DNA of 64,000 nt from contig NZ_JAPVBJ010000001.1 of NCBI RefSeq assembly GCF_026967985.1, forward strand, positions 310,001-374,000, in the 5' to 3' direction. Below are positions 16,642 to 24,947 of this stretch, in pieces (positions within the stretch are counted from its first letter, which is position 1; the number at the start of each line of letters is the position of its first letter). The DNA comes from Modestobacter sp. VKM Ac-2984. GTDB taxonomy: Bacteria; Actinomycetota; Actinomycetes; Mycobacteriales; Geodermatophilaceae. The notes under the pieces are model-generated. The model searched no databases. It had not been told where the DNA came from and was given only the letters and a program-made list of their open reading frames with translations. The translations under genes and the position numbers were made by a program.

Positions 16642-18576
16642 ATGTGCGGCCTGCTGGCCTACCTGTCCACCGACGCCGAACGGGTCGACGAGCAGACGGT
16701 CTCCGGGGTGCAGCACGCCCTGCGGTGCCTGCGGCACCGCGGCCCCGACGACCGGGAGGTCTGGTCGGACCGGCACGCGGTGCTCGGCTTCAACCGGCTG
16801 GCGTTCATCGACATCGAGGGCAGCCCCCAGCCGATGCCCTACGCCGACGGCCGGTACCGGATCGTCTTCAACGGCGAGATCTACAACTACCTGGAGCTGC
16901 GCGAGGAGCTGAAGGCCGCCGGCGCCACCTTCGCCACCGAGGGCGACACCGAGGCGATCGTCGCCGGGTACCACCTCTGGGGCGAGGCCATCCTGCCGCG
17001 ACTGCGCGGCATGTTCGCCTTCGTCATCTGGGACACCCGGACCCGGACGGCGTTCGGCGCCCGGGACGCCTTCGGCATCAAGCCGCTGTTCACCGCCCGG
17101 CTGGCCGACGGCGGCCTGGTGTTCAGCTCGGAGAAGAAGGCCCTGCTGGAGCTGCTCGGCGGCACCCCCGGCGCCGGCGGTGTCGACCCGGCGTCCCTGC
17201 AGCACTACCTGACCCTTCAGTACGTGCCCGAGCCCGCCACCCTCCACCGGGGTATCCGGCGGATCGAGAGCGGCACCAGCTTCACCGTCACGGACGGCGA
17301 GCTGCAGACGAAGCGCTGGTTCCACCCGACGTTCGCACCGAAGCCGGTCACCCCCGGGTCGGAACAGGCCCTGTTCGACCGGATCGCCGAGGTGCTGGAG
17401 GACTCGGTGGCCAAGCACATGCGTGCCGACGTCACCGTGGGTTCGTTCCTCTCCAGCGGTATCGACTCGACCGCGGTCGCCGCCCTGGCACACAAGTACA
17501 ACCCCGACCTGGTCACCTTCACCGTCGGCTTCCAGCGGGAGGCGACCTCGGAGGTCGACATCGCCGCGGAGTCGGCGGCGATCCTGGGCGTGGAGCACAT
17601 CCCGGTGGAGGTCACGGCGCAGGAGTTCGCCGACGCGATCCCCACGGTCGTCTGGTACCTGGACGACCCGGTCGCCGACCCGGCGCTCGTGCCGCTGTAC
17701 TTCGTCGCCCGCGAGGCACGCAAGCACGTGAAGGTGGTCCTGTCCGGTGAGGGCGCCGACGAGCTGTTCGGCGGTTACACGATCTACCGCGAGCCCCTGA
17801 GCCTGGCCTGGGCGTCGAAGCTCCCGGCCGCCGGCCGCCGAGCACTGGGCGGGTTGTCCCGGTTGGTGCCCGAGGGCGTCCGGGGGCAGGACCTGCTGCG
17901 CAGGGCGTCGATCCCGCTCGAGGAGCGCTACTACGGCAACGCCCGCAACCTCAACGCCGACGAGCTCGCGCAGCTGCTGCCCGGCCGCGACCCCGACCTC
18001 TCACACGTCACCGTCACCGAGGCCCTCTACCGGCAGACCCGCGAGGCCGGCTACGACGACGTGACGGCGATGCAGTACGTCGACCTCTTCACCTGGCTCC
18101 GCGGCGACATCCTGGTCAAGGCGGACAAGATGACGATGGCCAACTCCCTCGAGCTGCGGGTGCCGTTCCTGGACCCGGAGGTCTTCGCGCTGGCCAGCAG
18201 CCTGCCGCTGGGGATGCGGGTGCCGAACCGGGGTGACGCGACCAAGTACGCACTGCGGCAGGCGATGCGGCAGATCGTCCCGCCGAAGATCATGAACCGG
18301 CGCAAGCTGGGCTTCCCGGTGCCGACGGCGGAGTTCCTGGCCGGCCCGTTGCACGACTGGGCCCGGGACATCGTGACGGACAGTCAGACCGACGAGTGGC
18401 TCGACCGCGACCACGTGCTTGGCCTGCTGGACCGGCTGCGCGACGCCGAGGTGCCCAGCAAGCGGATCGCGCGGCAGGTCTGGGGGGTGCTGGTCTTCAT
18501 GATCTGGCACGGCATCTTCGTCGAGGAGCGGATCACCCCGGAGATCCCGGAGCCGGTCTACCCGGTCCGGCTCTGA
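16642..18576 (+). CDS. asnB: Glutamine-hydrolysing asparagine synthetase (AsnB/LtsA-like)
   Basis: 644 residues starting MCGLLAYL, so Cys2 becomes the N-terminal nucleophile of the class II glutaminase domain (about 2-200). The ATP-pyrophosphatase synthetase domain carries the PP-loop FLSSGIDSTAVAALA near 272 and later FGGYTIYRE and ELRVPFLDPE. The mycobacterial protein at this position (Rv2201) and corynebacterial LtsA amidate the meso-diaminopimelate of peptidoglycan rather than mainly making free asparagine; the same is possible here by homology and synteny. TGGAGA serves as a weak ribosome site. Terminated by a hairpin at 18597. Confidence 0.93.
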   Translation: MCGLLAYLSTDAERVDEQTVSGVQHALRCLRHRGPDDREVWSDRHAVLGFNRLAFIDIEGSPQPMPYADGRYRIVFNGEIYNYLELREELKAAGATFATEGDTEAIVAGYHLWGEAILPRLRGMFAFVIWDTRTRTAFGARDAFGIKPLFTARLADGGLVFSSEKKALLELLGGTPGAGGVDPASLQHYLTLQYVPEPATLHRGIRRIESGTSFTVTDGELQTKRWFHPTFAPKPVTPGSEQALFDRIAEVLEDSVAKHMRADVTVGSFLSSGIDSTAVAALAHKYNPDLVTFTVGFQREATSEVDIAAESAAILGVEHIPVEVTAQEFADAIPTVVWYLDDPVADPALVPLYFVAREARKHVKVVLSGEGADELFGGYTIYREPLSLAWASKLPAAGRRALGGLSRLVPEGVRGQDLLRRASIPLEERYYGNARNLNADELAQLLPGRDPDLSHVTVTEALYRQTREAGYDDVTAMQYVDLFTWLRGDILVKADKMTMANSLELRVPFLDPEVFALASSLPLGMRVPNRGDATKYALRQAMRQIVPPKIMNRRKLGFPVPTAEFLAGPLHDWARDIVTDSQTDEWLDRDHVLGLLDRLRDAEVPSKRIARQVWGVLVFMIWHGIFVEERITPEIPEPVYPVRL

Positions 18577-18596
18577 TCCGCGGCCGGGCGGTCCCG

Positions 18597-18626
18597 GTGG
18601 CGGGCGGCCTGCTGGCCGCCCGCCAC
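18597..18626 (+). terminator. Terminator after asnB
   Basis: Perfect 13-bp stem (GTGGCGGGCGGCC) with TGCT loop, 20 bases after the asnB stop. Confidence 0.75.
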
Positions 18627-18676
18627 GGCTGCCCGGCCACGGACCGGTGAGCCGAGGGAGCACTCCCCCGGACACG

Positions 18677-18714
18677 ACGAGGCCCGGCACCCCTCGCGGG
18701 GTGCCGGGCCTCGT
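18677..18714 (-). terminator. Terminator after the HesB/ErpA gene
   Basis: Perfect 17-bp stem (ACGAGGCCCGGCACCCC) with TCGC loop, 21 bases past the minus-strand stop at 18736. It stands back-to-back with the asnB hairpin. Confidence 0.8.
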
Positions 18715-18735
18715 GCGTTCGCTGCTAGCCGGCGA

Positions 18736-19092
18736 TCAGTGGAACGAGTCGCCGCAGGCGCAGGAGCCGCCCGCGTTCGGGTTGTCGATGGTGAAGCCCT
18801 GCTTCTCGATGGTGTCGACGAAGTCGATCGTCGCGCCGCTGAGGTACGGGATGCTCATCCGGTCGACGATGACCTCGACGCCACCGAACTCGAAGGTCTC
18901 GTCGCCGTCGAGGAATCGCTCGTCGAAGAACAGCTGGTACCGGAGGCCCGAGCAACCTCCCGGCTGCACCGCGATCCGCAGCCGCAGGTCGTCGCGACCC
19001 TCCTGCTCCAGCAGCGTCTTCACCTTCAGGGCGGCGGGGTCGCTGAGGATGACGCCGGTGGCGCCGGGGGCCTGCGTGTCCTGCACGGTCAT
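18736..19092 (-). CDS. erpA: A-type iron-sulfur carrier (HesB/IscA/ErpA family)
   Basis: 118 residues from ATG 19092; GGGAGGA upstream decides this start over the in-frame ATG 45 bases earlier. The three conserved cysteines are present in GGCSGLRY and in the C-terminal SCACGDSF, which bind iron or an Fe-S cluster for delivery to apoproteins such as LipA. Corresponds in position to Rv2204c. Single-gene unit with its own hairpin terminator. The symbol erpA reflects the family and not a tested function. Confidence 0.88.
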   Translation of the reverse strand: MTVQDTQAPGATGVILSDPAALKVKTLLEQEGRDDLRLRIAVQPGGCSGLRYQLFFDERFLDGDETFEFGGVEVIVDRMSIPYLSGATIDFVDTIEKQGFTIDNPNAGGSCACGDSFH

Positions 19093-19279
19093 GTCGTGGT
19101 CCTCCCACACTCGAGGGTGTCCTGCTCGGCCCGCCACGGGGGCGGACTCTCAGAACGGCCAACACCGCCGTGGCGGAGCTGCTTCCCACTGTACGGCGCG
19201 ATCGGAGCACGGGCGGGCTACACACTGCCCACCGGAGGGACACCGCCCGCCGGGACCCCGTCGACGAGCGCCGGGCACG

Positions 19280-19285
19280 TAGACT
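19280..19285 (+). promoter_or_regulatory. -10 box TAGACT, leaderless
   Basis: TAGACT ends eight bases before GTG 19294. Confidence 0.55.
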
Positions 19286-19293
19286 CCGCAGCC

Positions 19294-19917
19294 GTGAAGC
19301 TCCGCCTGCCCGGCCGCCGTCCCGCCTCCGACACGACACCGGACGCCGCCGACACCGTCACCGTCACCCCGCACGGGTCGACGGCGGTCGGCGCGACGGG
19401 CAAGGGCCGGCCGACCCCCCGGCGCAACCAGGCCCAGGGCCGTCGCACCGGCCCGGTGCCGCCGCCGCCGACCACGCGCAAGGAGGCGTACAAGCGGATG
19501 CGCGAGCAGCAGGCCGCCGGGCGGGGCACCACCCGTGCCGCTGCCGCCCGTGGCGACGACAGCGCGCTGCCCGCCCGGGACCGCGGTCCGGTGCGCCGGT
19601 TGGTCCGTGACGTCGTCGACGCCCGCCGCAACGCCGGCAGCTTCTTCCTGGCGGTGGCCGCTCTGGTGCTGATCGGCTACTTCATCCCCGTCCCGGCCGT
19701 GCAGAGCTACACCGTGTTCGTCTGGTTCGCCTTCTTCCTGGTGATCATCGGGGACTCCTTCCTCCTCGGCCGCAAGATCAAGGCGAAGGTCCAGGAGCGC
19801 TTCCCGAACACCGACCAGAAGATGCGCAGCCTGATCTGGTACGGCGTCAGCCGGGCGACGATGATCCGCCGCTGGCGCTTCCCCAAGCCGCAGGTCCCGC
19901 TGGGCGCCGACGTCTGA
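19294..19917 (+). CDS. DUF3043 membrane protein
   Basis: 207 residues from GTG 19294. A basic, low-complexity N-terminus (about 1-95; GKGRPTPRRNQAQGRR) precedes two membrane helices (about 117-135 and 142-160) and a conserved basic tail with KVQERFPNTDQKMRSLIWYGVSRATMIRRWR. The family is actinobacterial and of unknown function; the gene matches Rv2206 in position. The same basic N-terminal phrase type (GKGRxTPKR/NQAQ) occurs in the DUF4191 protein further on. Short gap and no obvious hairpin before the aldo/keto reductase gene, which has its own promoter. Confidence 0.87.
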   Translation: MKLRLPGRRPASDTTPDAADTVTVTPHGSTAVGATGKGRPTPRRNQAQGRRTGPVPPPPTTRKEAYKRMREQQAAGRGTTRAAAARGDDSALPARDRGPVRRLVRDVVDARRNAGSFFLAVAALVLIGYFIPVPAVQSYTVFVWFAFFLVIIGDSFLLGRKIKAKVQERFPNTDQKMRSLIWYGVSRATMIRRWRFPKPQVPLGADV

Positions 19918-19955
19918 ACGAGGGCCGCTGCTCACGGTTGTTGAGCCGCGCTAAG

Positions 19956-19961
19956 TAGTGT
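19956..19961 (+). promoter_or_regulatory. -10 box TAGTGT, leaderless
   Basis: TAGTGT ends seven bases before GTG 19969. Confidence 0.6.
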
Positions 19962-19968
19962 CCCGGCC

Positions 19969-20952
19969 GTGCACACACGACGCCTCGGCCGTTCCGGCCT
20001 GACCATCTCCGAGATCGCCTACGGCAACTGGCTCACCCACGGCAGCCAGGTCGAGGAGGAGGCGGCCCACGCCTGCGTGCGGGCCGCCCTCGACGCGGGG
20101 ATCACCACCTTCGACACCGCCGACGTCTACGCCGGCACGAAGGCCGAGTCGGTCCTCGGCCGGGCTCTGGCCGGCCAGCGCCGGGAGGGCCTGGAGATCT
20201 TCACGAAGGTCTACTGGCCGACCGGCCCGGGGGCCAACGACCGCGGGTTGTCCCGCAAGCACGTCATCGAGAGCTGCAACGCGTCGCTGAAGCGGCTGCA
20301 GACGGACTACGTAGACCTCTACCAGGCTCACCGGTACGACTCCACGGTGCCGCTGGAGGAGACGATGACCGCCTTCGCCGACCTGGTGCGCCAGGGCAAG
20401 GTCCTCTACCTGGGCGTCTCGGAGTGGCGCGCCGAGGAGATCGCCGCCGCGGCCGAGCTCGCTCGCGAGCTCAAGGTGCAGCTGATCAGCAACCAGCCCC
20501 AGTACTCGATGCTGTGGCGGGTCATCGAGGCCGAGGTGGTGCCCACCAGCGAGCAGGAGGGCCTCTCCCAGATCGTCTGGTCACCGCTGGCGCAGGGGGT
20601 GCTCACCGGCAAGTACCTGCCCGGCCAGCAGCCGCCGGCGGACAGCCGCGGCGGGCACGCCACCGTGGGCGGGTCGATGAAGGACTACCTGACCGACGAC
20701 GTGCTCACCCGCGTCCAGCAGCTGCGGCCCATCGCCGACGAGCTGGGCCTGTCGATGGCACAGCTGGCGGTGGCCTGGGTGCTGCAGAACACGAACGTGG
20801 CCGCGGCGATCATCGGCGCCAGCCGGCCCGAGCAGGTGCACGACAACGTCAAGGCCGCCGGCGTCCAGCTGCCGCCGGAGGTCATGACCCGCATCGACGA
20901 GGCGCTGGGCGACGTGGTGGTGCGCGACCCCGCCAAGACCTCCCGGGGCTGA
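19969..20952 (+). CDS. Aldo/keto reductase (Kv-beta/YghZ-like)
   Basis: 327 residues from GTG 19969. TIM-barrel NADPH-dependent oxidoreductase. The catalytic tetrad is visible: Asp and Tyr in FDTADVYAG, Lys in EIFTKVYW, His in YQAHRYD; the nicotinamide/phosphate-binding C-terminus includes AAIIGASRPEQVHDN. Sequence flavour (NWLTHGSQVEEEAA, RKHVIESCNASLKRLQTDYVDLY) is of the voltage-channel beta-subunit type that reduces aldehydes such as methylglyoxal. Monocistronic, ended by a hairpin shared with the convergent 70-residue protein. Substrate unknown. No counterpart in the mycobacterial gene order. Confidence 0.9.
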   Translation: MHTRRLGRSGLTISEIAYGNWLTHGSQVEEEAAHACVRAALDAGITTFDTADVYAGTKAESVLGRALAGQRREGLEIFTKVYWPTGPGANDRGLSRKHVIESCNASLKRLQTDYVDLYQAHRYDSTVPLEETMTAFADLVRQGKVLYLGVSEWRAEEIAAAAELARELKVQLISNQPQYSMLWRVIEAEVVPTSEQEGLSQIVWSPLAQGVLTGKYLPGQQPPADSRGGHATVGGSMKDYLTDDVLTRVQQLRPIADELGLSMAQLAVAWVLQNTNVAAAIIGASRPEQVHDNVKAAGVQLPPEVMTRIDEALGDVVVRDPAKTSRG

Positions 20953-20999
20953 CGGAGTCCCTTCTCCCGAGCTCAGCACGGGCATCGGGACGGGGCCAC

Positions 21000-21028
21000 G
21001 GGGCGGACGTCGGTGCGGCGTCCGCCCC
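21000..21028. terminator. Hairpin between convergent genes
   Basis: GGGGCGGACG pairs with CGTCCGCCCC around a nine-base loop; serves both the reductase gene and the opposing small gene. Confidence 0.65.
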
Positions 21029-21031
21029 GGT

Positions 21032-21244
21032 TCAGCTGGCCGCCAGGCCCATCGGGCCGTACACCCGCTCACCGTCCTCCTGCAGCGTCACCGTGGCGAC
21101 CCCGCGTTCCAGCAGGTCGCGCCAGGCCTCCCCCAGCCAGGACTCGGCGTCGCCCTGGTTGTCGCACTCGGGCACCTCCACCCCGAGCGCGGCAGGGTCG
21201 ATCGGTGCACCCGAGGGGTCTTCCAGCTGCCAGGTCCAGCTCAT
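21032..21244 (-). CDS. 70-residue conserved actinobacterial protein
   Basis: 70 residues, ATG 21244. Starts MSWTWQLEDPSG and contains FPECDNQGDAESWLGEAWRDLL-like text (here VPECDNQGDAESWLGE) and a C-terminal VTLQEDGERVYGPMGL. Acidic, soluble, no cysteine cluster and no signal. I recognise it as a widespread actinobacterial hypothetical that keeps this size. The -10 TAGCCT six bases upstream and good codon usage support expression. Function unknown. Confidence 0.78.
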   Translation of the reverse strand: MSWTWQLEDPSGAPIDPAALGVEVPECDNQGDAESWLGEAWRDLLERGVATVTLQEDGERVYGPMGLAAS

Positions 21245-21250
21245 GGCGGC

Positions 21251-21256
21251 AGGCTA
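21251..21256 (-). promoter_or_regulatory. -10 box TAGCCT, leaderless
   Basis: TAGCCT ends six bases before ATG 21244 on the minus strand. Confidence 0.55.
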
Positions 21257-21399
21257 GCGACCCCGCGGCCCCGGAGCAGCCCCGAAGGGAGCGGCTCCCG
21301 GCCGACTGCTCTGGCGCGCGCATTGGCGATCTTGGTTTACACGGTAAGCAGCCGGGCATGGTGCAGGACACCACCCACGCCCGACACCGCGGAGGACGA

Positions 21400-21843
21400 A
21401 TGAGCCAGCTCACCATGGGCGCCGGCGCCAGCCGGGTGGAGACGCCTCCGCCCGCGCCCGAGAGCGCATCCACCGGTCAGCTGATCGGTCAGCTGTCCGA
21501 CCAGCTGACCACCCTCGTCCGGGACGAGATGCGCCTCGCCCAGGTCGAGGTCAGCGCCAAGGCGAAGAAGTTCGGCCTGGGGGCCGGCCTCTTCGGTGGT
21601 GCCGGCCTGTTCGGCTTCCTCGGCCTCCAGGTGCTCGTCGCCGCCGCCGTCCTGGCCCTCGCCCTCGCCCTCCCGGGCTGGCTGGCCGCCGTCGTCGTCG
21701 CCGTCGTGCTGTTCGTGGTCGCCGGCGTGCTGGCCCTCGTCGGCACGAAGGACGTCCAGCAGGCAGCGCCGCCGGCGCCGACCGAGGCGATCTCGAGCAT
21801 CAAGACCGACGTCGCAACCGTGAAGGAGAGTGCGTCCCGATGA
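21400..21843 (+). CDS. Holin-like phage-holin superfamily III / DUF1469 membrane protein
   Basis: 147 residues from ATG 21400, with GGAGG four bases upstream; a longer in-frame start at 21358 lacks a site. An amphipathic N-terminal part (TGQLIGQLSDQLTTLVRDEMRLAQVEV) precedes two adjacent membrane helices (about 63-88 and 90-113). In actinobacteria this family is chromosomal, not phage, and is usually next to a DUF3618 gene, as here (ATGA overlap). Suspected role in membrane or envelope stress; not demonstrated by sequence. Confidence 0.85.
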   Translation: MSQLTMGAGASRVETPPPAPESASTGQLIGQLSDQLTTLVRDEMRLAQVEVSAKAKKFGLGAGLFGGAGLFGFLGLQVLVAAAVLALALALPGWLAAVVVAVVLFVVAGVLALVGTKDVQQAAPPAPTEAISSIKTDVATVKESASR

Positions 21844-22514
21844 CCGGAGCCGACGAGAGCCGTCCGGCGGGCAAGCCCGACCCCGATGCGATCCGCGCCG
21901 ACATCGAGCAGACCCGGGAGCAGCTCGGTCGCACGGTCGACGAGCTGAGCCACCGGCTCGACGTCCCGGCCCGCGCCCAGGAGCGCGTCGACCAGGCCAA
22001 GAGCTCGGCGCTGGAGAGCGCCAACCGGACCAAGGACACCGCGGTCGAGACCTACCGGGAGAACCCGCCCGCCGTCATCGGTGGCGGCGTAGCGGCCCTG
22101 ACCGCGCTCGTCGGACTGCTCGCCTGGCGACGGAAGCGTCGGCAGACCGCTGCAGAGCGTGCGGCGGCGAAGGAGGCAGCCCGGCGTCGCGCAGCAGCCC
22201 AGAAGGCCGCGAAGCGCGCTGGCAAGGAGCGCGCAGCCGCCCGGAAGAAGGCGGCGAAGCGGGCCGAGGCGCGACGGAAGGCCGCGGTGGCGACCCTCAG
22301 CGCACGTACGCGCAGCGCCACCACGCAGCTCTCCGCGGCAGAACGGGCGGCCTCGAAGCAGCTGTCCGCCACGCAGCAGGCCGCCGCTGCCCGGCTGCGG
22401 GCCGGCGAGCGCGTCGCGGTGAAGCGGGTCTCGGCGACCCAGCGGAGTGCCGGCCGGCGACTGCCGCGCCGGCGCTCCGGGTGGCGGCGGACGTTGGCCG
22501 AGCTGACCCGCTGA
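21840..22514 (+). CDS. DUF3618 protein with histone-H1-like basic tail
   Basis: 224 residues, ATG overlapping the previous stop. The DUF3618 core is at the N-terminus: IRADIEQTREQLGRTVDELSHRLDVPARA, followed by ETYRENPPAVIGGGVAALTALVGLLAWRRKRR with one membrane helix (about 80-95). The C-terminal half (about 98-224) is an Ala/Lys/Arg-rich repetitive helix (KKAAKRAEARRKAAVATL..., AERAASKQLSATQQAAA) reminiscent of histone H1 tails. This tail is far longer than in typical DUF3618 proteins of about 100 residues. It would face the cytoplasm and could bind nucleic acid; inference only. Confidence 0.85.
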   Translation: MTGADESRPAGKPDPDAIRADIEQTREQLGRTVDELSHRLDVPARAQERVDQAKSSALESANRTKDTAVETYRENPPAVIGGGVAALTALVGLLAWRRKRRQTAAERAAAKEAARRRAAAQKAAKRAGKERAAARKKAAKRAEARRKAAVATLSARTRSATTQLSAAERAASKQLSATQQAAAARLRAGERVAVKRVSATQRSAGRRLPRRRSGWRRTLAELTR

Positions 22515-22520
22515 GCCGCT

Positions 22521-22548
22521 GGTGGGGCCCGGACCACCGGGCCCCACC
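22521..22548 (+). terminator. Hairpin after the DUF3618 gene
   Basis: Perfect 12-bp stem (GGTGGGGCCCGG) with ACCA loop in the 71-base gap before the YihY gene; may only partly stop transcription because the next gene is on the same strand. Confidence 0.6.
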
Positions 22549-22585
22549 GTTCCACCTGCAGACCCGAGACGAGGGGATGGGACCG

Positions 22586-23743
22586 ATGGTCGACGACGGG
22601 CGGCAGGGCAGCGCCGTGGAGAACATCCGCGCGCGGGTGCAGGAGAAGGCCGAGCGGCGGGCTGCGCAGCGGGCCGCGGAGGCGCGTGCCGCCGGCAACG
22701 GCGAGGGCAGCGGCGCCTCCTCGTCGGCTGTCCTCCGCGGCGAGCGGCGCGAGGCCGCCCGGCCGGCCCCGGACGTGCCCGACTCCCGAGAGATGCCCGG
22801 CATCAACGCTGATCGCCCGACGGACATCCCGCGACGCGGTTGGGTGCAGATCGTCAAGCGGTCCTGGGCGGAGAACAACGCCGACAACATGCCGATCATC
22901 GCCGGTGGGGTGGCCTTCTTCGCCTTCCTCTCGATCTTCCCGGCGCTGATCGCGACCATCTCCATCTACGGCCTCGTCGCCTCCCCCGAGCAGGTCGCCG
23001 AGCAGATCGAGTCGCTGTCCGACCAGCTCCCGGACACCGCCCAGGACATCCTCACCCAGCAGCTGACCGACATCACCAGCAACGCCGGCGGGGCGCTCAC
23101 CTTCGGGTTGATCGCCTCGGTGCTCGGCGCACTGTGGACGGCGTCCGGCGGCGTCAACAACATGGTGAAGGCGGTGAACATCGCCTACGACGAGGTCGAG
23201 ACCCGCAACTTCCTCAAGCTGCGCGCGCTGTCCCTGGTCCTCACCCTGGGCGCGATCGTGTTCGTGCTCTTCACCTTCGCGCTCATCGCCGTGGTCCCGA
23301 TCGTGCTGGACGTCCTCCCGCTGGGCGGCGTCGGCACGGTGCTCGCCCAGGTCCTGCGCTGGGTGCTCCTGCTGGCGGTGGTGGTCGGCTCGCTCGCCGT
23401 CCTGTACCGGGCCGCCCCCGACCGGGATGCACCGAAGATCCGCTGGGTGAGCCTCGGCTCGCTGGTCGTCACCGTCATCTGGGCGGTCGTCAGCGTCGCG
23501 TTCAGCTTCTACGTCAACAACTTCAGCTCCTACAACGAGACCTACGGCGCCATCGCCGGCGTCATCGTGCTGATGCTGTGGCTGTACCTGACCTGCTACC
23601 TGGTGCTGCTGGGCGCGGAGATCAACGCCGAGACCGAGCACCAGACCGCACGGGACACCACCCAGGGCGACCCCGAGCCGATGGGCAAGCGGGACGCCGT
23701 GGTCGCCGACGAGGTGCCCGACCCGCCCGTGCCGGCCAAGTGA
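22586..23743 (+). CDS. YihY/BrkB family inner-membrane protein
   Basis: 385 residues from ATG 22586, with GAGGGG nine bases upstream (an ATG at 22577 directly abuts that site). A charged N-terminal region (about 1-90) precedes six membrane helices; family signatures are SWAENNADNMPIIAGGVAFFAFLSIFPAL-type start, WTASGGVNNMVKAVNIAYDE and NETYGAIAGVIVLMLWLYLTCYLVLLGAEINAE near the end. Once misnamed RNase BN; transport or envelope role suspected. Completes a cassette with the DUF1469 and DUF3618 genes upstream. Confidence 0.9.
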   Translation: MVDDGRQGSAVENIRARVQEKAERRAAQRAAEARAAGNGEGSGASSSAVLRGERREAARPAPDVPDSREMPGINADRPTDIPRRGWVQIVKRSWAENNADNMPIIAGGVAFFAFLSIFPALIATISIYGLVASPEQVAEQIESLSDQLPDTAQDILTQQLTDITSNAGGALTFGLIASVLGALWTASGGVNNMVKAVNIAYDEVETRNFLKLRALSLVLTLGAIVFVLFTFALIAVVPIVLDVLPLGGVGTVLAQVLRWVLLLAVVVGSLAVLYRAAPDRDAPKIRWVSLGSLVVTVIWAVVSVAFSFYVNNFSSYNETYGAIAGVIVLMLWLYLTCYLVLLGAEINAETEHQTARDTTQGDPEPMGKRDAVVADEVPDPPVPAK

Positions 23744-23759
23744 CCGGCCGGGCAGCGCC

Positions 23760-24878
23760 TCAGCGGACGTGCGAGGGGACGAAGGGCGGACGGCGGACGA
23801 CGACCGCCTGAGGCCGCCCCCGCACGTCGACGGCGACCTCTGCCCCCTCGGCGACGCCGGCGGCCCGGTCCAGCAGCGCCAACGCGATCCCGGTCCGCAG
23901 GGTCGGGGAGAACGTGCCGCTGGTGACCTCGCCGATCCGCGAGCCGTCGGCGCCGAGCACGAGCATCCCGGGCCGCGGGATGCCCCGACCGGGCGCCTGC
24001 AGACCCCACAGCTGACGGGCCGGGCCGGTCGCCTTCTCCGCCAGCAGCGCCTCGCGCCCCCAGAACGAGCTCTTGCCCCAGCCCACGGCCCAGCCCGACC
24101 GCGCCTGGTTGGGCGTGATGTCCAGCGACAGCTCGTGACCGTGCAGCGGGTAGCCCATCTCGGTGCGCAGGGTGTCCCGGGCGCCGAGACCGCACGGCCG
24201 GATCTGCTCGGGCGCACCGGCGGCCAGCAGCGCGTCCCAGAGCTCGGCGGCCCGGTCGGCGGCGACGAGGAGCTCGTAGCCGTGCTCGCCGGTGTAGCCG
24301 GTGCGGCAGACGGTGACCTCGTCCCCGCCGGAGCCGGACGTCCCGGCGAAGGCCATGTAGGACAGCCCGCCGGGCAGGCCGACCGCCGCCAGCACCTCGG
24401 GTGAACGCGGACCCTGCAGCGCCAGGACGGCGACCTCGGTGTGCCGGTCGGTGACGGTGACCCCCGCCGGCGCCTCGGCCGAGAGCCGGGCCAGCACGTC
24501 GGCGGCGTTGGCGGCGTTGGGCACGAGCAGGACGTCGTCCGGGCCGTGCAGGTAGGCGATCAGGTCGTCGACCACTCCCCCGGCCTGCGGCGCACCGTCG
24601 GGGAGACAGCACAGCGTGTACTGGGCCTGACCGGGCCCGATCTTGCCCAGGTCGTTGGTCAGGCAGGCGTTCACGAACTCGGCGGCCCCCGGGCCACGGA
24701 CCGTGCCGGTGCCCAGGTGCGAGACGTCGAAGAGCCCGACGCCCTCCCGGACGGCGGTGTGCTCGGCCAGCACGCCGCCACCGGCGTACTCGATCGGCAT
24801 GGACCAGCCACCGAAGTCGGCGAACTTCGCACCGGCGGCGACGTGGCGATCGTGCAGCGGGGAGGTCAGGGGGCTCAC
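23760..24878 (-). CDS. gcvT: Glycine cleavage system aminomethyltransferase (T protein)
   Basis: 372 residues from GTG 24878, chosen since TAGCGT sits seven bases ahead; a GTG three codons earlier lies inside that spacer. Transfers the methylene group from aminomethyl-lipoyl H protein to tetrahydrofolate. Motifs [51 protein letters not shown] are visible, including the folate-binding Asp/Glu region. gcvP and gcvH are not in the window. Divergent from pepA with only 44 bases between the two -10 boxes. Position matches Rv2211c. Confidence 0.93.
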   Translation of the reverse strand: MSPLTSPLHDRHVAAGAKFADFGGWSMPIEYAGGGVLAEHTAVREGVGLFDVSHLGTGTVRGPGAAEFVNACLTNDLGKIGPGQAQYTLCCLPDGAPQAGGVVDDLIAYLHGPDDVLLVPNAANAADVLARLSAEAPAGVTVTDRHTEVAVLALQGPRSPEVLAAVGLPGGLSYMAFAGTSGSGGDEVTVCRTGYTGEHGYELLVAADRAAELWDALLAAGAPEQIRPCGLGARDTLRTEMGYPLHGHELSLDITPNQARSGWAVGWGKSSFWGREALLAEKATGPARQLWGLQAPGRGIPRPGMLVLGADGSRIGEVTSGTFSPTLRTGIALALLDRAAGVAEGAEVAVDVRGRPQAVVVRRPPFVPSHVR

Positions 24879-24885
24879 CGCCAGC

Positions 24886-24891
24886 ACGCTA
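24886..24891 (-). promoter_or_regulatory. -10 box TAGCGT of gcvT
   Basis: Seven bases before GTG 24878; its upstream region overlaps that of the divergent pepA promoter. Confidence 0.6.
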
Positions 24892-24935
24892 GTGGTCGGC
24901 GACCTGCCGGTCGTACGCCGTCCTCACCACCTCCT

Positions 24936-24941
24936 TACGAT
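24936..24941 (+). promoter_or_regulatory. -10 box TACGAT of pepA
   Basis: Six bases before GTG 24948, facing away from the gcvT promoter. Confidence 0.6.
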
Positions 24942-24947
24942 CGTCGG

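Noticed and set aside
21400-21843. Prophage remnant suggested by the holin-like gene
   Set aside because: No integrase, lysin or structural genes nearby; the family is chromosomal in actinobacteria and linked to DUF3618.
24441-24947. N-terminal extension of the aminopeptidase
   Set aside because: It is antisense to gcvT, and a leaderless -10 box precedes GTG 24948.
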